Of a DNA stretch of 22,168 nt, positions 1-8,714 are shown piece after piece; positions within the stretch are counted from its first letter, which is position 1, and each line of letters opens with the position of its first letter. The notes under the pieces were generated by a model. The model saw nothing but the letters and a program-made list of their open reading frames with translations. It did no database searches and was not told the DNA's origin. The DNA comes from Firmicutes bacterium UBA3930 (GTDB taxonomy: Bacteria; Bacillota; Clostridia; Caldicoprobacterales; Caldicoprobacteraceae), in contig DGEI01000003.1 in the NCBI GenBank assembly GCA_002385885.1, positions 1 to 22,168 on the forward strand, read 5' to 3'. A program made the translations under genes and the position numbers.

Positions 1-518
1 TAGTCACAGCATGGAACACCACCTACTTTCGCGGATATATCTTTCAGGATTCCTCCCGCCTGGTTCCAGGCTTCTTTGCTGCCTCCCGGCATGATGCTGG
101 GGCCTTTCAACGCTCCTTCTTCCCCGCCTGACACCCCAACACCCATGAAGTGTATGCCCTTATTTTCCAGTTCCCGGGCTCTCCTTACGGTGTCCTTAAA
201 ATAGGAATTCCCGCCGTCCATCACTATGTCCCCTTTGTCAAGCAGGGGAACCAGCTTGTCAATTACACCGTCTACCGCTTGCCCTGCCTTTACCATAATT
301 ATGATTTTCCGCGGACGGGCCAGGGATGTAACAAAATCTTCCAGGGTATACGCCGCTGTAATTCCCTTCCTTCCCTTTGCGGCGCCTGACATAAATTCCT
401 TTGTTCTTTCAGCAGTTCGGTTATATACCGAGACTGAATAACCCTTGCCCTCCATGTTGAGTACAAGGTTCTGGCCCATAACCGCCAGGCCGATCAGCCC
501 GATATCGGATAATTTCAT
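1..518 (-). CDS. gnd: 6-phosphogluconate dehydrogenase, decarboxylating (N-terminal part, cut by window edge)
   Basis: Oxidises and decarboxylates 6-phosphogluconate to ribulose 5-phosphate with NAD(P)+, the third step of the oxidative pentose phosphate pathway, in the cytosol. Only the first 172 codons are in the window; the gene continues beyond base 1. The translation begins MKLSDIGLIGLAVMGQNL, the Rossmann nucleotide-binding start typical of the family. Further in come the NRT motif (about residues 33-35), IMVKAG, DGGNSYFKDT and GVSGGEEGA, the last being the substrate-binding signature around residues 128-136. The ATG at 518 has an AGGAG ribosome binding site about eight bases upstream. 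It is the first gene of its transcription unit as far as can be seen, with a candidate promoter and a cre site upstream. Whether it prefers NADP+ or NAD+ cannot be decided from this fragment. Confidence 0.95.
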   Translation of the reverse strand, partial: MKLSDIGLIGLAVMGQNLVLNMEGKGYSVSVYNRTAERTKEFMSGAAKGRKGITAAYTLEDFVTSLARPRKIIIMVKAGQAVDGVIDKLVPLLDKGDIVMDGGNSYFKDTVRRARELENKGIHFMGVGVSGGEEGALKGPSIMPGGSKEAWNQAGGILKDISAKVGGVPCCD

Positions 519-679
519 AATATGACAGCTCCTTTCTTCATCCAGTGTCCATTGACCAATATTAAGTTTTTCCATTATATATTACACAATCCAAATATGT
601 TTCCTTAAAACCAAACTTGTTTATCCAAGTCTGCAGAATCGGCTGCCTTGCCGGACAAATAGCATTAACAACCGTGGAA

Positions 680-709
680 AATATATGCTGTACACTTTTA
701 AAATATCAA
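680..709 (-). promoter_or_regulatory. candidate sigma-A promoter for gnd
   Basis: Read on the minus strand, TTGATA (709-704) and TATATT (685-680) are separated by 18 bases. Each matches its consensus hexamer at five of six positions. The inferred start near 673 gives a leader of roughly 155 bases before gnd. Confidence 0.5.
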
Positions 710-733
710 AGCATCCTGCTGCCAAAATAGAAA

Positions 734-747
734 TGTAAGCGTTTACA
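734..747. promoter_or_regulatory. cre-like operator (CcpA or other LacI-family site)
   Basis: TGTAAGCGTTTACA fits the Bacillus cre consensus TGWAARCGYTWWCA at every position. It sits in a longer near-palindrome, ATGTAAGCGTTTACAT (733-748). Its centre lies about 67 bases upstream of the inferred gnd start of transcription, closer to positions where CcpA activates than to the usual roadblock or overlap repression positions. Carbon-catabolite control of gnd is an inference; another LacI-family regulator could use the same site. Confidence 0.6.
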
Positions 748-1253
748 TTCAGTGTAACATAAAAGAAAGGGCCAGTCAATACAACAAACCAAACCTATCC
801 CTAAACAACCACCGCTATCGCCATTCTGCAATATCCACCATGGGCTTCCCGGCTCTCATCCCCGGGTTTCATCCGGAATTTCCAGCGAAACTGCAGCAAT
901 TAAAACATCATCTTTCCCAGGTCAAAAAACATAAAAATACCTCTATGAAAAAAATACCTTTTGTAGTATAATATCAGATCGGTTCATTCTATCTGGTTTA
1001 TTCCTTTGCTCATTCGGGAACATCGTCTGTCTCAATACTGCACTGCATTACATTATATTATAGCGAATCCTGCATTAATAGAAGCAAAACCTGCTTCCAA
1101 TTTAGCTGTAATACATTTTCGTTATATCAATCACTAGGGAGTTTAATTAATATAATTCTAACCGGAAGCACACCTGGATGTATCAAGCATATCTTCCTAT
1201 GTATACAGTTTTGAAAATCAAGGACATACAAATAAACAGGAGGTACAGTCAAC

Positions 1254-2252
1254 ATGCCCCAAATAGAAGTTTCGGGTATATACAAGACGTTCAAAGTCGC
1301 AAGGCGTTCGTCAGGGCTTCGCCAGGCGGTAAAGTCCCTGTTTTACCGGGAGTATGATACGGTAGAAGCTCTCAAAGATGTATCCTTTACCGTTGATACG
1401 GGAGAAATCGTAGGATATATAGGCCCTAACGGCGCCGGCAAATCCACAACAATAAAAATTATAAGCGGAATACTGGTGCCTGACAGGGGAAAATGCACGA
1501 TATTGGGACGCGTCCCCTGGAAGGAAAGGATATCCCATGTACGGAACATCGGTGTGGTATTCGGTCAGAGAACCCAGCTTTGGTGGGACGTTCCTGTAAT
1601 TGATTCCTATGAACTTCTTCGTGATATCTACAAGATCCCCCGCAGGGAATACATGAATAACCTGGATCTGCTTGTTGACACCCTTGATCTTAAGGGTATC
1701 ATAAACACGCCTGTCCGCCAGTTGAGCCTGGGACAGCGTATGAGATGCGAATTAGGGGCTTCCCTTCTGCACAGTCCCGGCATCCTTTTTTTAGACGAAC
1801 CTACCATTGGCCTTGATGCCGAGTCCAAGATTGCGGTCAGGCAATTTATTAAAACCATTAACAGGGAAAAAAATGTCACCGTTATTCTTACCACACATGA
1901 TATGAGCGATATTGAAGCCCTGGCAAACAGGATTCTTTTGATAGGCAATGGACGGATTGTTTATGACGGCAACCTGAATGATTTAAAAGGTCGTTTTTCA
2001 ACCCATAAGACAATAATCATAAATTTTAGAGAATACAATTCCCCTATAGACGACAAAACACTTGGTATCCCCGGAGTGAGCATTGTATCCTGTTCTCAGG
2101 AAAAGCTAACCCTCAGGGTGGATGGAAATGGAATCCTTTTGACAGATATAATTTCCAGGTTATCCAATATCGTTGATATTGTGGATATATCAGTAGAATC
2201 ACAGCCAATAGACGAATTGATCGTTAAGTTGTACAGGGAGTACGTGATATGA
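1254..2252 (+). CDS. ABC-2 type exporter, ATP-binding protein
   Basis: Cytosolic ATPase powering the export complex formed with the two permeases encoded next. The 332-residue protein has Walker A GPNGAGKST (57-65), a Q-loop with Gln105, the ABC signature LSLGQ (157-161), Walker B ILFLDE (177-182) and the switch His215, so it should hydrolyse ATP. About 90 residues follow the nucleotide-binding domain, as in DrrA-type ATPases. The N-terminal extension before the Walker A motif and the VVFGQRTQLWWD stretch resemble the uncharacterised group classed as COG4586, which pairs with COG4587 and COG3694 permeases exactly as here. The ATG at 1254 has an AGGAGG ten bases upstream. The substrate is unknown. 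Its stop overlaps the next start in ATGA. Confidence 0.92.
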   Translation: MPQIEVSGIYKTFKVARRSSGLRQAVKSLFYREYDTVEALKDVSFTVDTGEIVGYIGPNGAGKSTTIKIISGILVPDRGKCTILGRVPWKERISHVRNIGVVFGQRTQLWWDVPVIDSYELLRDIYKIPRREYMNNLDLLVDTLDLKGIINTPVRQLSLGQRMRCELGASLLHSPGILFLDEPTIGLDAESKIAVRQFIKTINREKNVTVILTTHDMSDIEALANRILLIGNGRIVYDGNLNDLKGRFSTHKTIIINFREYNSPIDDKTLGIPGVSIVSCSQEKLTLRVDGNGILLTDIISRLSNIVDIVDISVESQPIDELIVKLYREYVI

Positions 2253-3052
2253 AAGCCTATTTTTCAGTTTTTAAGCTGCGCCTTATATACGGCCTGCAGT
2301 ACAGAGCCGCCGCCTTAGCCGGAGTTGCCACACAGTTTTTCTGGGGTATCATGCATATAATGATCTATGAAGCCTTTTATGCCAATGCTGCCAGTGCTCC
2401 GCCAATGTCCCTGAAACAGGTTATAATATACATATGGCTTCAGCAGTCGTTTTTGGTTTTTGTTGCCCTGTGGATCAGGGATAATGAAATCATTAATCTC
2501 ATAACCAGCGGGAACATTGCTTATGAGCTCTGCAGGCCCTGCAGTATTTATGGATTCTGGTTTGCAAAGCTGATTGCACAGAGGCTGTCAGGCGCCATGC
2601 TTCGCTGCCTTCCCCTGCTCATAGCTGCATTTTTGATCCCCGAACCCTATAAAATGGCATTACCGGGCAGCCTTGCAGCATTTTTGCTTTTCACTGTCTC
2701 TTTATTCCTGGGATTAATGGTCCTTGTATCAATATCAATGTTAATATATATATCGATGTTTATTACCATTCTGCCTGTTGGTTCCATGGTAGTTTTTTCA
2801 TCAATAGGAGAGCTTTTTTCAGGTATGATCATACCCATACCCTTCATGCCTTCATGGCTGCAAAAAATCGCATATTTTCTTCCCTTCAGGCTGGCGGTAG
2901 ATATGCCATTCAGGATATACACCGGGCACATACCCGTATCCCAGGCATTGCAAGGTGTACTTATACAGCTTATATGGCTTGGAGTGCTTATATTGACAGG
3001 ATATGCTTCCATGAAAAAAGTACAAAAAAGAGTAATTGTACAAGGGGGATAA
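2249..3052 (+). CDS. ABC-2 type exporter, permease subunit 1
   Basis: Integral membrane subunit of 267 residues with about six hydrophobic segments, the first around residues 24-42 and several more between 105 and 260. The motif YELCRPCSIYGFWFAK (about 92-107) matches the cytosolic loop typical of ABC-2 permeases of the COG4587 group. Its start codon overlaps the stop of the ATPase gene (ATGA, 2249-2252), which implies translational coupling and a fixed partnership. The exported substrate cannot be read from the sequence. Related systems are annotated as multidrug or lipid exporters, but that is not evidence of function here. Confidence 0.88.
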   Translation: MKAYFSVFKLRLIYGLQYRAAALAGVATQFFWGIMHIMIYEAFYANAASAPPMSLKQVIIYIWLQQSFLVFVALWIRDNEIINLITSGNIAYELCRPCSIYGFWFAKLIAQRLSGAMLRCLPLLIAAFLIPEPYKMALPGSLAAFLLFTVSLFLGLMVLVSISMLIYISMFITILPVGSMVVFSSIGELFSGMIIPIPFMPSWLQKIAYFLPFRLAVDMPFRIYTGHIPVSQALQGVLIQLIWLGVLILTGYASMKKVQKRVIVQGG

Positions 3053-3135
3053 TATTTCTTTGTTCCAGGCATCCTGTATCATGCCGGGATATTAGAAAAT
3101 CAATAAGATCATGTTCCCAGGGGGTAAAATCATAA

Positions 3136-3918
3136 ATGAAACTGTATTTTAAATATATGTCAATATTATTGAAATCACAGATGCAATACCGGGCTTCTTT
3201 CTGGCTTCTTTCAATAGGACAGTTTTTTGTGCCGTTTTCAGTTTTTGCCGGTCTTTACTTCTTATTTGAGCGTTTTGGCAGCATCAGGGGATGGAGTTTT
3301 TTCGAAGTAGCCCTTTGTTTCGGAGTAATCAACATGGCTTTTTCAATAACCGAATGTTTTGTTCGTGGATTTGATATATTTTCGAATCTTGTGGTCAGCG
3401 GGGATTTTGACAGAGTTCTGCTGCGTCCGAGAAGCACATTCATCCAGGTCCTGGGCTCTCAATTTGAGTTTACCAGGCTGGGACGGCTTTTACAAGGTGT
3501 TATAGTATTGGTTTGGGCCGCAGTTAACCTTTCCATTCGTTGGACCGTATTTAAAATAATAACGCTTATACTGATGATAATCAGCGGAATCTTTATCTTT
3601 ACCGGGATATTCGTACTGGCCGCCACCCTGTGCTTTTGGACCATACAGGGTATTGAAGTGGCTAATATATTTACCTACGGCGGCAAAGAAATCTCACAAT
3701 ATCCATTGAACATATATAAAAAATGGATAACCAGATTCTTCACCTTCATTATTCCCTTCGGCTGCGTAAACTACCTCCCGCTCATGTATCTATTGGACAG
3801 AACGCAGTACAATTACCACTTTTATATGCTGACACCGCTGATAGGCATTTTATTTATAATACCCTGCCTTGGTGTTTGGGAAATGGGAGTTAAGCACTAC
3901 AGATCCACGGGTTCCTAG
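3136..3918 (+). CDS. ABC-2 type exporter, permease subunit 2 (DUF990-like)
   Basis: Second membrane subunit, 260 residues with about six hydrophobic segments. The loop SGDFDRVLLRPRSTF (about 93-107) is the characteristic sequence of the COG3694/DUF990 permease family, the usual partner of the preceding permease type. The ATG at 3136 is preceded by an AGGGGG about 11 bases upstream. The 83-base gap after permease 1 holds no recognisable terminator or promoter, so the three genes are probably one operon. The gene ends only 20 bases from the convergent FtsX permease gene. Confidence 0.88.
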   Translation: MKLYFKYMSILLKSQMQYRASFWLLSIGQFFVPFSVFAGLYFLFERFGSIRGWSFFEVALCFGVINMAFSITECFVRGFDIFSNLVVSGDFDRVLLRPRSTFIQVLGSQFEFTRLGRLLQGVIVLVWAAVNLSIRWTVFKIITLILMIISGIFIFTGIFVLAATLCFWTIQGIEVANIFTYGGKEISQYPLNIYKKWITRFFTFIIPFGCVNYLPLMYLLDRTQYNYHFYMLTPLIGILFIIPCLGVWEMGVKHYRSTGS

Positions 3919-3938
3919 ATAAGCAGCCAGACTCCGGT

Positions 3939-6797
3939 TTAATCCTCACCCAGCTTTATAGCCTGATGGATTTTTATTCTGGATATTATAACACCCAGAA
4001 CCGATAAACCTATCCCCAGCATTACCAATACCACAGAATATATCCTGATATAATCTTCCCGGGCGGCAGCTACTTTAAACGGAGGCACCTGTTGAGCCGC
4101 ACTGTACACCATTTGGAGCAGGGGAACAAACAATTCGCTGGTTATACCTCCAATGATAATACCTGTTAATATAGCGGTTCCGGAAATGAGTATCTGCTCA
4201 CATACAAGCATACCAATAAGATTTTTGACAGACAATCCCATAGCTCTGAAAATTCCAAACTGGAGCACCCTTTGTTTAATTGATAATGTCCAATAAATCA
4301 GGAAGCCAATGGTGCTTATGGTCATAGTAACTATAAACCCTAAGGTCAAAGCACCGTTTGTACCCTGAAGCATGGGATCGTTCTTCTTTTTGATTATCTC
4401 CTGTCCAGCATCCTGAAGCTTACTGATCTTAAGCTTTTTGTTTTCAATATCCTTATAGAGCTGTTCGCTGGTAGCGTCAGGAGCTTTCTTAATCCATACC
4501 TCGTAAGGTTCCAAAGCCATTTGATCCTGTATATATGATAAATTGGCCACAACAAGAAACGGATCGCCGGGATTTGCAGCCTCCGTATTTTCCGGGTTAG
4601 GATTGAAGGTCGGCCAGTAATCTATAAATTCGTATACAACTACCTCCAGGTACCCCTGACCGCCCCAGTTAAGCCACAGGGAATCTCCCAACTTTACATC
4701 ATATTTTTCCTTAAAAGACGTGGACACCAAAGCAGCTGTTGGATGATGCGCCATGAGATTGAGATAGCGATACCAATGGGGTTTTAACAGATCCGGCCTG
4801 AACCAGGCTACCTGGCCAAACTCATTCGGTATGATTCCCATAAGATATACGCGGCTTACATGTTCACGTGTAACAGTTTGCGCAAATATGTTATCTCTCC
4901 TGAATACTTTTGTGGCGGATTCCACCCCCGAAAGCTCCGCAAAAGATTGGAATGGAGGTTCTATATACAGTACAGGTTCCTGTGTCCCAAAATCCGAAGT
5001 CTGCGGCAGAGGACCCGCTGAAGGATCAAGAGATACCGGCCTGTTATCCTCCCATTGAGCTTTGATAACAATATCGGCACCAATATTGTATGCAATTTTT
5101 TCTTCAATATTGCTGTTGAGTGTCCGCGCTGCATTAGCACTAAAAATCCCTACAGATAGTGTTAGTATAATAAACAGCATCAAAAACCGATCCTGGCCCC
5201 CTGATCTTCCTACATGAATAAAAGAAGCATACAGGGCAGGTGACCATATTTTCCTGCCCAACAGGAAAATCAGTCTTACAATTAAAGGAAAAATCCTAAG
5301 GAAAACCAAGCCGGCTCCCAGAATAAACAGAGTTGAAATAATAAACAGCAGTGGATCTATGGCCAGATCGGTTCCGCTGACACCGGCTATCATAAGGGCT
5401 TGCTGCCTCATTTTATAGGCATATAATCCATATCCGGCTATACCAAGAAGCGCAATATCAATAAATAACTTTCTTAAAAGCAAAAATCCTGTTGACCGGG
5501 CTTTACGCTGCTTATAAATTACAATAGTCGTTCTCGAGGATAAATAGGCAGGAACCAGCATGGTAATTATAAATACAGCAACGGTCCAAATTGAATAAAT
5601 ATAGGCTTTTGAATTGAGAGAGATGGGCAGCGCGGCCCTGTTCACAAACTCCAAAAACCCATTGGAAGCACCCAAAAAAGTACACAAAAGCAGTCCCAGG
5701 GGCGGACCAAGGATCATTGCCATTCCACTTAAAAGCAGCGCTTCGAACAAATAACTTATAAATACCTGCAGTCCGCTGGCACCCCTGCTCCTCAAAACAG
5801 CAATCTCATTCTTTTCATTTTCCACTATAAGCTGAGACACCATAAATATATAAAAAGCTAACATAAGCAGAATAGGTACCTGAACAACCCACAGCGTAAT
5901 CTTAAGCTGCTGTTCACGTTCATGATAGCGCTCTATAATAGTAATGGAAGGCATATAAAGACCAAAATTTTTTTCAATCATCCATCTTTTTTGCTGTTTA
6001 TATGCTTCCAGAATTGGACTAATATTTTCCAGTGTAATTTTATAATAGTCAAAAGCATAATGCCAATTTGCCTTTGTTAATACAGGAGATTCAGTTTCAA
6101 TAAATTCTTTATGAAACAAGGAATGATCAATCATAAAACTCTCATTGTATGTTCTTAACGGTTTATACCAGTAAGTATCAACACCGGGTTTTATGGTAAA
6201 AACACCAACAATCTTTACTCTGAGGGGTTCGGTCAGATAATTATTATAATCCGTCACCCGGTACACCTCATCAAGGCGCAAATCCAGCCTTTGCATTGCC
6301 TCTTCGGTTACAATGGCTTCAAGTATGCCATCCTGCTTCTCACCGGAATACATACGGCCGTGAACAATATCTATATGTTCATCCATGTCTGTCATGGCTT
6401 CGATTACTATGTATCGCTTATCCTGGTTTTCCTCCAGCTGTTTTTCGGATACAGCAATAAGATGATCAACGACTAAATCTTCTGACTGAGAAAGCACAGG
6501 CAAATCGATCTCTTTGACCATCTGCCCTGTAACCCTGTTCTTCACCATATGATATGCTTTGACCCGGTTCTCTGCTTCATAATAGGAATAAATATTTGCT
6601 TCAACCAAATACCTTCCAGGGAATGTCCTGGTAGACAGCTGGTATTCCTCTAAATCCTTGGTAAGCATACGCTGAAGCACTCCATCGGTATAAATGGGAA
6701 TACTGCTTACCATAGCCACTGCAAGCACCGCACCCGCCAGCAAGCAAATGACCATCCATTTATTGCTGAGCATCTTTCTGATTACCATTATTAACAA
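3939..6797 (-). CDS. FtsX/MacB-type ABC transporter permease, large two-module form
   Basis: Membrane protein of 952 residues. One N-terminal membrane segment (about 14-34) is followed by a roughly 265-residue extracytoplasmic domain. Then comes a first FtsX block of three segments (about 302-324, 346-370, 398-420) with the loop motif EIAVLRSRGAS. Further segments lie at about 446-462, 482-510 and 538-555, followed by a second outside domain of about 250 residues and a final three-segment FtsX block with QFGIFRAMGLS. This layout matches duplicated FtsX permeases that work with an adaptor and a MacB/LolD-like ATPase. The start is probably the TTG at 6797: an AAGGGGG lies eight bases upstream, while the ATG three codons on would be 17 bases away. 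That ribosome binding site overlaps the end of the adaptor gene, so translation is probably coupled. Confidence 0.88.
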   Translation of the reverse strand: MLIMVIRKMLSNKWMVICLLAGAVLAVAMVSSIPIYTDGVLQRMLTKDLEEYQLSTRTFPGRYLVEANIYSYYEAENRVKAYHMVKNRVTGQMVKEIDLPVLSQSEDLVVDHLIAVSEKQLEENQDKRYIVIEAMTDMDEHIDIVHGRMYSGEKQDGILEAIVTEEAMQRLDLRLDEVYRVTDYNNYLTEPLRVKIVGVFTIKPGVDTYWYKPLRTYNESFMIDHSLFHKEFIETESPVLTKANWHYAFDYYKITLENISPILEAYKQQKRWMIEKNFGLYMPSITIIERYHEREQQLKITLWVVQVPILLMLAFYIFMVSQLIVENEKNEIAVLRSRGASGLQVFISYLFEALLLSGMAMILGPPLGLLLCTFLGASNGFLEFVNRAALPISLNSKAYIYSIWTVAVFIITMLVPAYLSSRTTIVIYKQRKARSTGFLLLRKLFIDIALLGIAGYGLYAYKMRQQALMIAGVSGTDLAIDPLLFIISTLFILGAGLVFLRIFPLIVRLIFLLGRKIWSPALYASFIHVGRSGGQDRFLMLFIILTLSVGIFSANAARTLNSNIEEKIAYNIGADIVIKAQWEDNRPVSLDPSAGPLPQTSDFGTQEPVLYIEPPFQSFAELSGVESATKVFRRDNIFAQTVTREHVSRVYLMGIIPNEFGQVAWFRPDLLKPHWYRYLNLMAHHPTAALVSTSFKEKYDVKLGDSLWLNWGGQGYLEVVVYEFIDYWPTFNPNPENTEAANPGDPFLVVANLSYIQDQMALEPYEVWIKKAPDATSEQLYKDIENKKLKISKLQDAGQEIIKKKNDPMLQGTNGALTLGFIVTMTISTIGFLIYWTLSIKQRVLQFGIFRAMGLSVKNLIGMLVCEQILISGTAILTGIIIGGITSELFVPLLQMVYSAAQQVPPFKVAAAREDYIRIYSVVLVMLGIGLSVLGVIISRIKIHQAIKLGED

Positions 6798-6812
6798 GGT
6801 CCAGGCCCCCTT

Positions 6813-7829
6813 TTAATTGACAACTACCTCTTCTCCTTCTTCAAGGCCTTTTATAATCTCCACATCTGTAGAAGTCTCCAAACCGACTTGCACATCCCGT
6901 TCTTTTTTCAGTCCGTCTTCCAGTACCTGAACATATCTGCGCCCCATGTAGTTTCGAACAACATTCCGGGGCAGTACGATCACATTCTCCCTTTTATCAA
7001 GGGTAACGCTGAATTGGGCATATGAGCCCATTTTAACATCATCCGGCAATTCCGGTACATTGATGCGCACAATATTTTTAAGGCTTTCTTCAGCATCAGC
7101 AGGAACGGTATCGGGAGTCATTATAATCTCGCCTTCATACACCTGATTTTTTATTGATACGTCTACTTTCATTCCGACCTTTAATTGTGAATTGTCTTTA
7201 CCCGAATACTGCAGCTGCAGCTTTGCAGGATCTGCAATCCTGATAAGAGTAGAATAGGCGTTAATATAATCTCCTTCACCCAGCCTGGTATCAACATATA
7301 CTACCGTCCCATCCATGTTAGAATATAATTTTGCCTCTTCGAGTTCCCGTTCAAGGTTTTTCAGCTGAAGCCTTGCCAGCTCAATATCATAAGCAGCTAT
7401 GGATAACGAATATTTATCAGCCCCAGCTTCTTTCATCTGTGTATATCTAAGCCGTGTTTGCTGCAATCTGATCTTCTGCTGTTGAATTTCGTTTTCCAGT
7501 GTACCGGTATCAAGTTCGGCCAACAGATCTCCTTTTTGGACTACATCACCTATTTTGACATGAATAGCCTTTAAACGGCCTCCCCGGTGTTTAAAAAACA
7601 TGTTTTCCTGCTCAACAGATACAAAAGTGCCGGAGCCGCCAATCTTCTCTTCGATAGTACCCCGTTTTACTTTCATAACATTATAAGTGATTTTAGGCGG
7701 TTCCACTAATGGAGGCGCCAACACCTTCTCCTCCTCGGGAAACAGGTAACACCCTGACATGAAAATTGAAAAAAAAGCACATACAATAAATACGGCTGCT
7801 ATTTTGGCTTTTACGGAAATGCCGTCCAT
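6813..7829 (-). CDS. lipoprotein efflux adaptor (HlyD/MacA/YknX-like membrane fusion protein)
   Basis: Extracytoplasmic adaptor expected to link the FtsX permease to its substrate or export path. The N-terminus is a hydrophobic signal ending in a lipobox-like MSGC (Cys about residue 27), so it is probably lipid-anchored outside the cytoplasmic membrane. A biotinyl-lipoyl half (RGGRLKAIHVKIGDVVQKGD) leads into a charged coiled-coil hairpin (about 110-170). The second lipoyl half (DGTVVYVDTRLGEGDYI), a beta-barrel and a short membrane-proximal domain ending EEGEEVVVN follow. I place the start at the ATG at 7829 because the GGGGGG directly abuts an upstream in-frame TTG (7835) but lies six bases before this ATG. 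It is the first gene of a two-gene operon with the FtsX permease. No ATPase gene adjoins it. Confidence 0.88.
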   Translation of the reverse strand: MDGISVKAKIAAVFIVCAFFSIFMSGCYLFPEEEKVLAPPLVEPPKITYNVMKVKRGTIEEKIGGSGTFVSVEQENMFFKHRGGRLKAIHVKIGDVVQKGDLLAELDTGTLENEIQQQKIRLQQTRLRYTQMKEAGADKYSLSIAAYDIELARLQLKNLERELEEAKLYSNMDGTVVYVDTRLGEGDYINAYSTLIRIADPAKLQLQYSGKDNSQLKVGMKVDVSIKNQVYEGEIIMTPDTVPADAEESLKNIVRINVPELPDDVKMGSYAQFSVTLDKRENVIVLPRNVVRNYMGRRYVQVLEDGLKKERDVQVGLETSTDVEIIKGLEEGEEVVVN

Positions 7830-7922
7830 ATTCAACCCCCCGAACTATACATCATTTATATTATTTTGGGTACCTGCACTTTATAAATACGGGTTCCCTG
7901 TTTATGATTATATATAGATCCA

Positions 7923-7946
7923 CCACCGAACCAATGGATTCGGTGG
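7923..7946. promoter_or_regulatory. interrupted palindrome, possible operator of the adaptor/FtsX operon
   Basis: CCACCGAA and TTCGGTGG form a perfect 8-base inverted repeat around an 8-base spacer. No T-run follows on either strand, so it is not an intrinsic terminator. It covers the place where the -35 of a minus-strand promoter with TATAAT at 7912-7907 would lie, which would suit a repressor of the efflux operon. No regulator gene is nearby. Confidence 0.4.
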
Positions 7947-8091
7947 GCAGAAAAGATTGTCAACCTGTCTGAACAAAGATCGGATTCTTATTACTTATGA
8001 GATACAAATCTGCAAAAAAATCCAAGCCTATATAGAATATTATAGTGCAGTCCTGATACAATGTCCAATTTTATTTTTTCCGGAAAAACAG

Positions 8092-8124
8092 ACAAACACA
8101 AAAATAAACAGTTTGTGTGTTTGT
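8092..8124. repeat. inverted repeat ACAAACACA / TGTGTTTGT
   Basis: A perfect 9-base inverted repeat (8092-8100 and 8116-8124) with a 15-base spacer, centred about 65 bases before the start codon of the following gene. It could be an operator or a leader hairpin; there is no T-tract for termination. Confidence 0.4.
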
Positions 8125-8172
8125 GCTATTATTTGCTCACCATAGAATACAATAGTAACTGAGGTGATAATA

Positions 8173-8706
8173 ATGCAATACCGTTATAAATCAATATTAG
8201 CCGTTCTTGTTATAACGGGTGTTATCGTCATTCTGGCAAACAACGGCTATATTCCCTACGGTGAATACACTCATCGTCAAATCGAAACATTTTCGCAAAT
8301 AAATTCAAAATATAACGCCCACTATGGATATATCCAGCCCCGGGTGGTCGACGGATTCAGCGAAAGGCCCATTGAAAAAGCCAGAGTAGTTATTCCTGAA
8401 ATTGGCAAAAAGTTCATTACCAATTCCGAAGGATATACACCAATCATCCGGGTACCAATCAACACAGATAACCATTATCAAAACATTCTGCCAAAAACCT
8501 GGGGGGAAATAACCATAATAGTTTACAAAGACGGTTATGTGGACTATGCCCTGTTTCACGTCCATGTTTGGGAAAACCAGTCAAGGATAGGCCCAAAAAT
8601 ACTGTTATTCCCTGAAACAGAAGGACAGGAAAGCGACCCAATGGTCATTATAGAAAGCCCTCACAGATTATGGGTTAAGCAGTTAATCAAAAAATATAAG
8701 AGATGA
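8173..8706 (+). CDS. small membrane-anchored extracytoplasmic protein, function unknown
   Basis: I do not recognise a specific family. The 177-residue protein begins with a short positive stretch and one hydrophobic segment (about 8-24, ILAVLVITGVIVILA), either a signal anchor or an uncleaved signal peptide. The rest is soluble and probably outside the cell. The part with RVVDGFSERPIEKARVVIPE, followed by TNSEGYT and IIVYKDGYVDYALFHVHV, has the pattern of a carboxypeptidase-regulatory-like beta-sandwich domain, with variable G-x-P-I-x-x-A-x-V, S-x-G-Y and KDGY elements. The ATG at 8173 is chosen over the in-frame GTG at 8164 because GAGGTGAT at 8161-8168 is the ribosome binding site and contains that GTG. 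It stands alone, converging on the stress-protein gene eight bases away. Confidence 0.75.
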   Translation: MQYRYKSILAVLVITGVIVILANNGYIPYGEYTHRQIETFSQINSKYNAHYGYIQPRVVDGFSERPIEKARVVIPEIGKKFITNSEGYTPIIRVPINTDNHYQNILPKTWGEITIIVYKDGYVDYALFHVHVWENQSRIGPKILLFPETEGQESDPMVIIESPHRLWVKQLIKKYKR

Positions 8707-8714
8707 AAAGAGCA

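Larger units (their letters stand above)
519..1253. other. 735-base divergent intergenic region
   Basis: Lies between gnd (minus) and the ABC-2 exporter genes (plus). On the gnd side it holds a candidate promoter (680-709) and a cre-like palindrome (734-747), listed separately. On the exporter side there are isolated TATAAT hexamers at 967-972 and 1151-1156, neither with a good -35 box, so the exporter promoter is undecided. A short GAAGCA/TGCTTC hairpin lies at 1081-1097 without a T-tract. I see no open reading frame with a ribosome binding site, no tRNA-like structure and no riboswitch I recognise. Confidence 0.6.
7830..8172. other. divergent intergenic region between the adaptor gene and the small anchored-protein gene
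   Basis: About 340 bases without a gene. It holds two inverted repeats (7923-7946 and 8092-8124, listed separately). A minus-strand TATAAT (7912-7907) has only a weak TTGGTT -35 candidate 16 bases upstream. On the plus strand there is an extended -10 like sequence, TGATACAAT (8054-8062). None of the promoter candidates is strong. I see no small open reading frame with a ribosome binding site. Confidence 0.5.

Noticed and set aside
150..441. Two overlapping plus-strand open frames at the left edge
   Set aside because: They lie antisense to the clear 6-phosphogluconate dehydrogenase reading frame, whose motifs are conserved, and have no ribosome binding sites.
1081..1097. GAAGCA/TGCTTC hairpin upstream of the exporter genes as a riboswitch or terminator
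   Set aside because: Only six pairs, no T-tract, and no conserved aptamer pattern that I recognise around it.
7923..7946. Perfect 8-base hairpin as a terminator
   Set aside because: No T-run follows on either strand and no gene end lies nearby.
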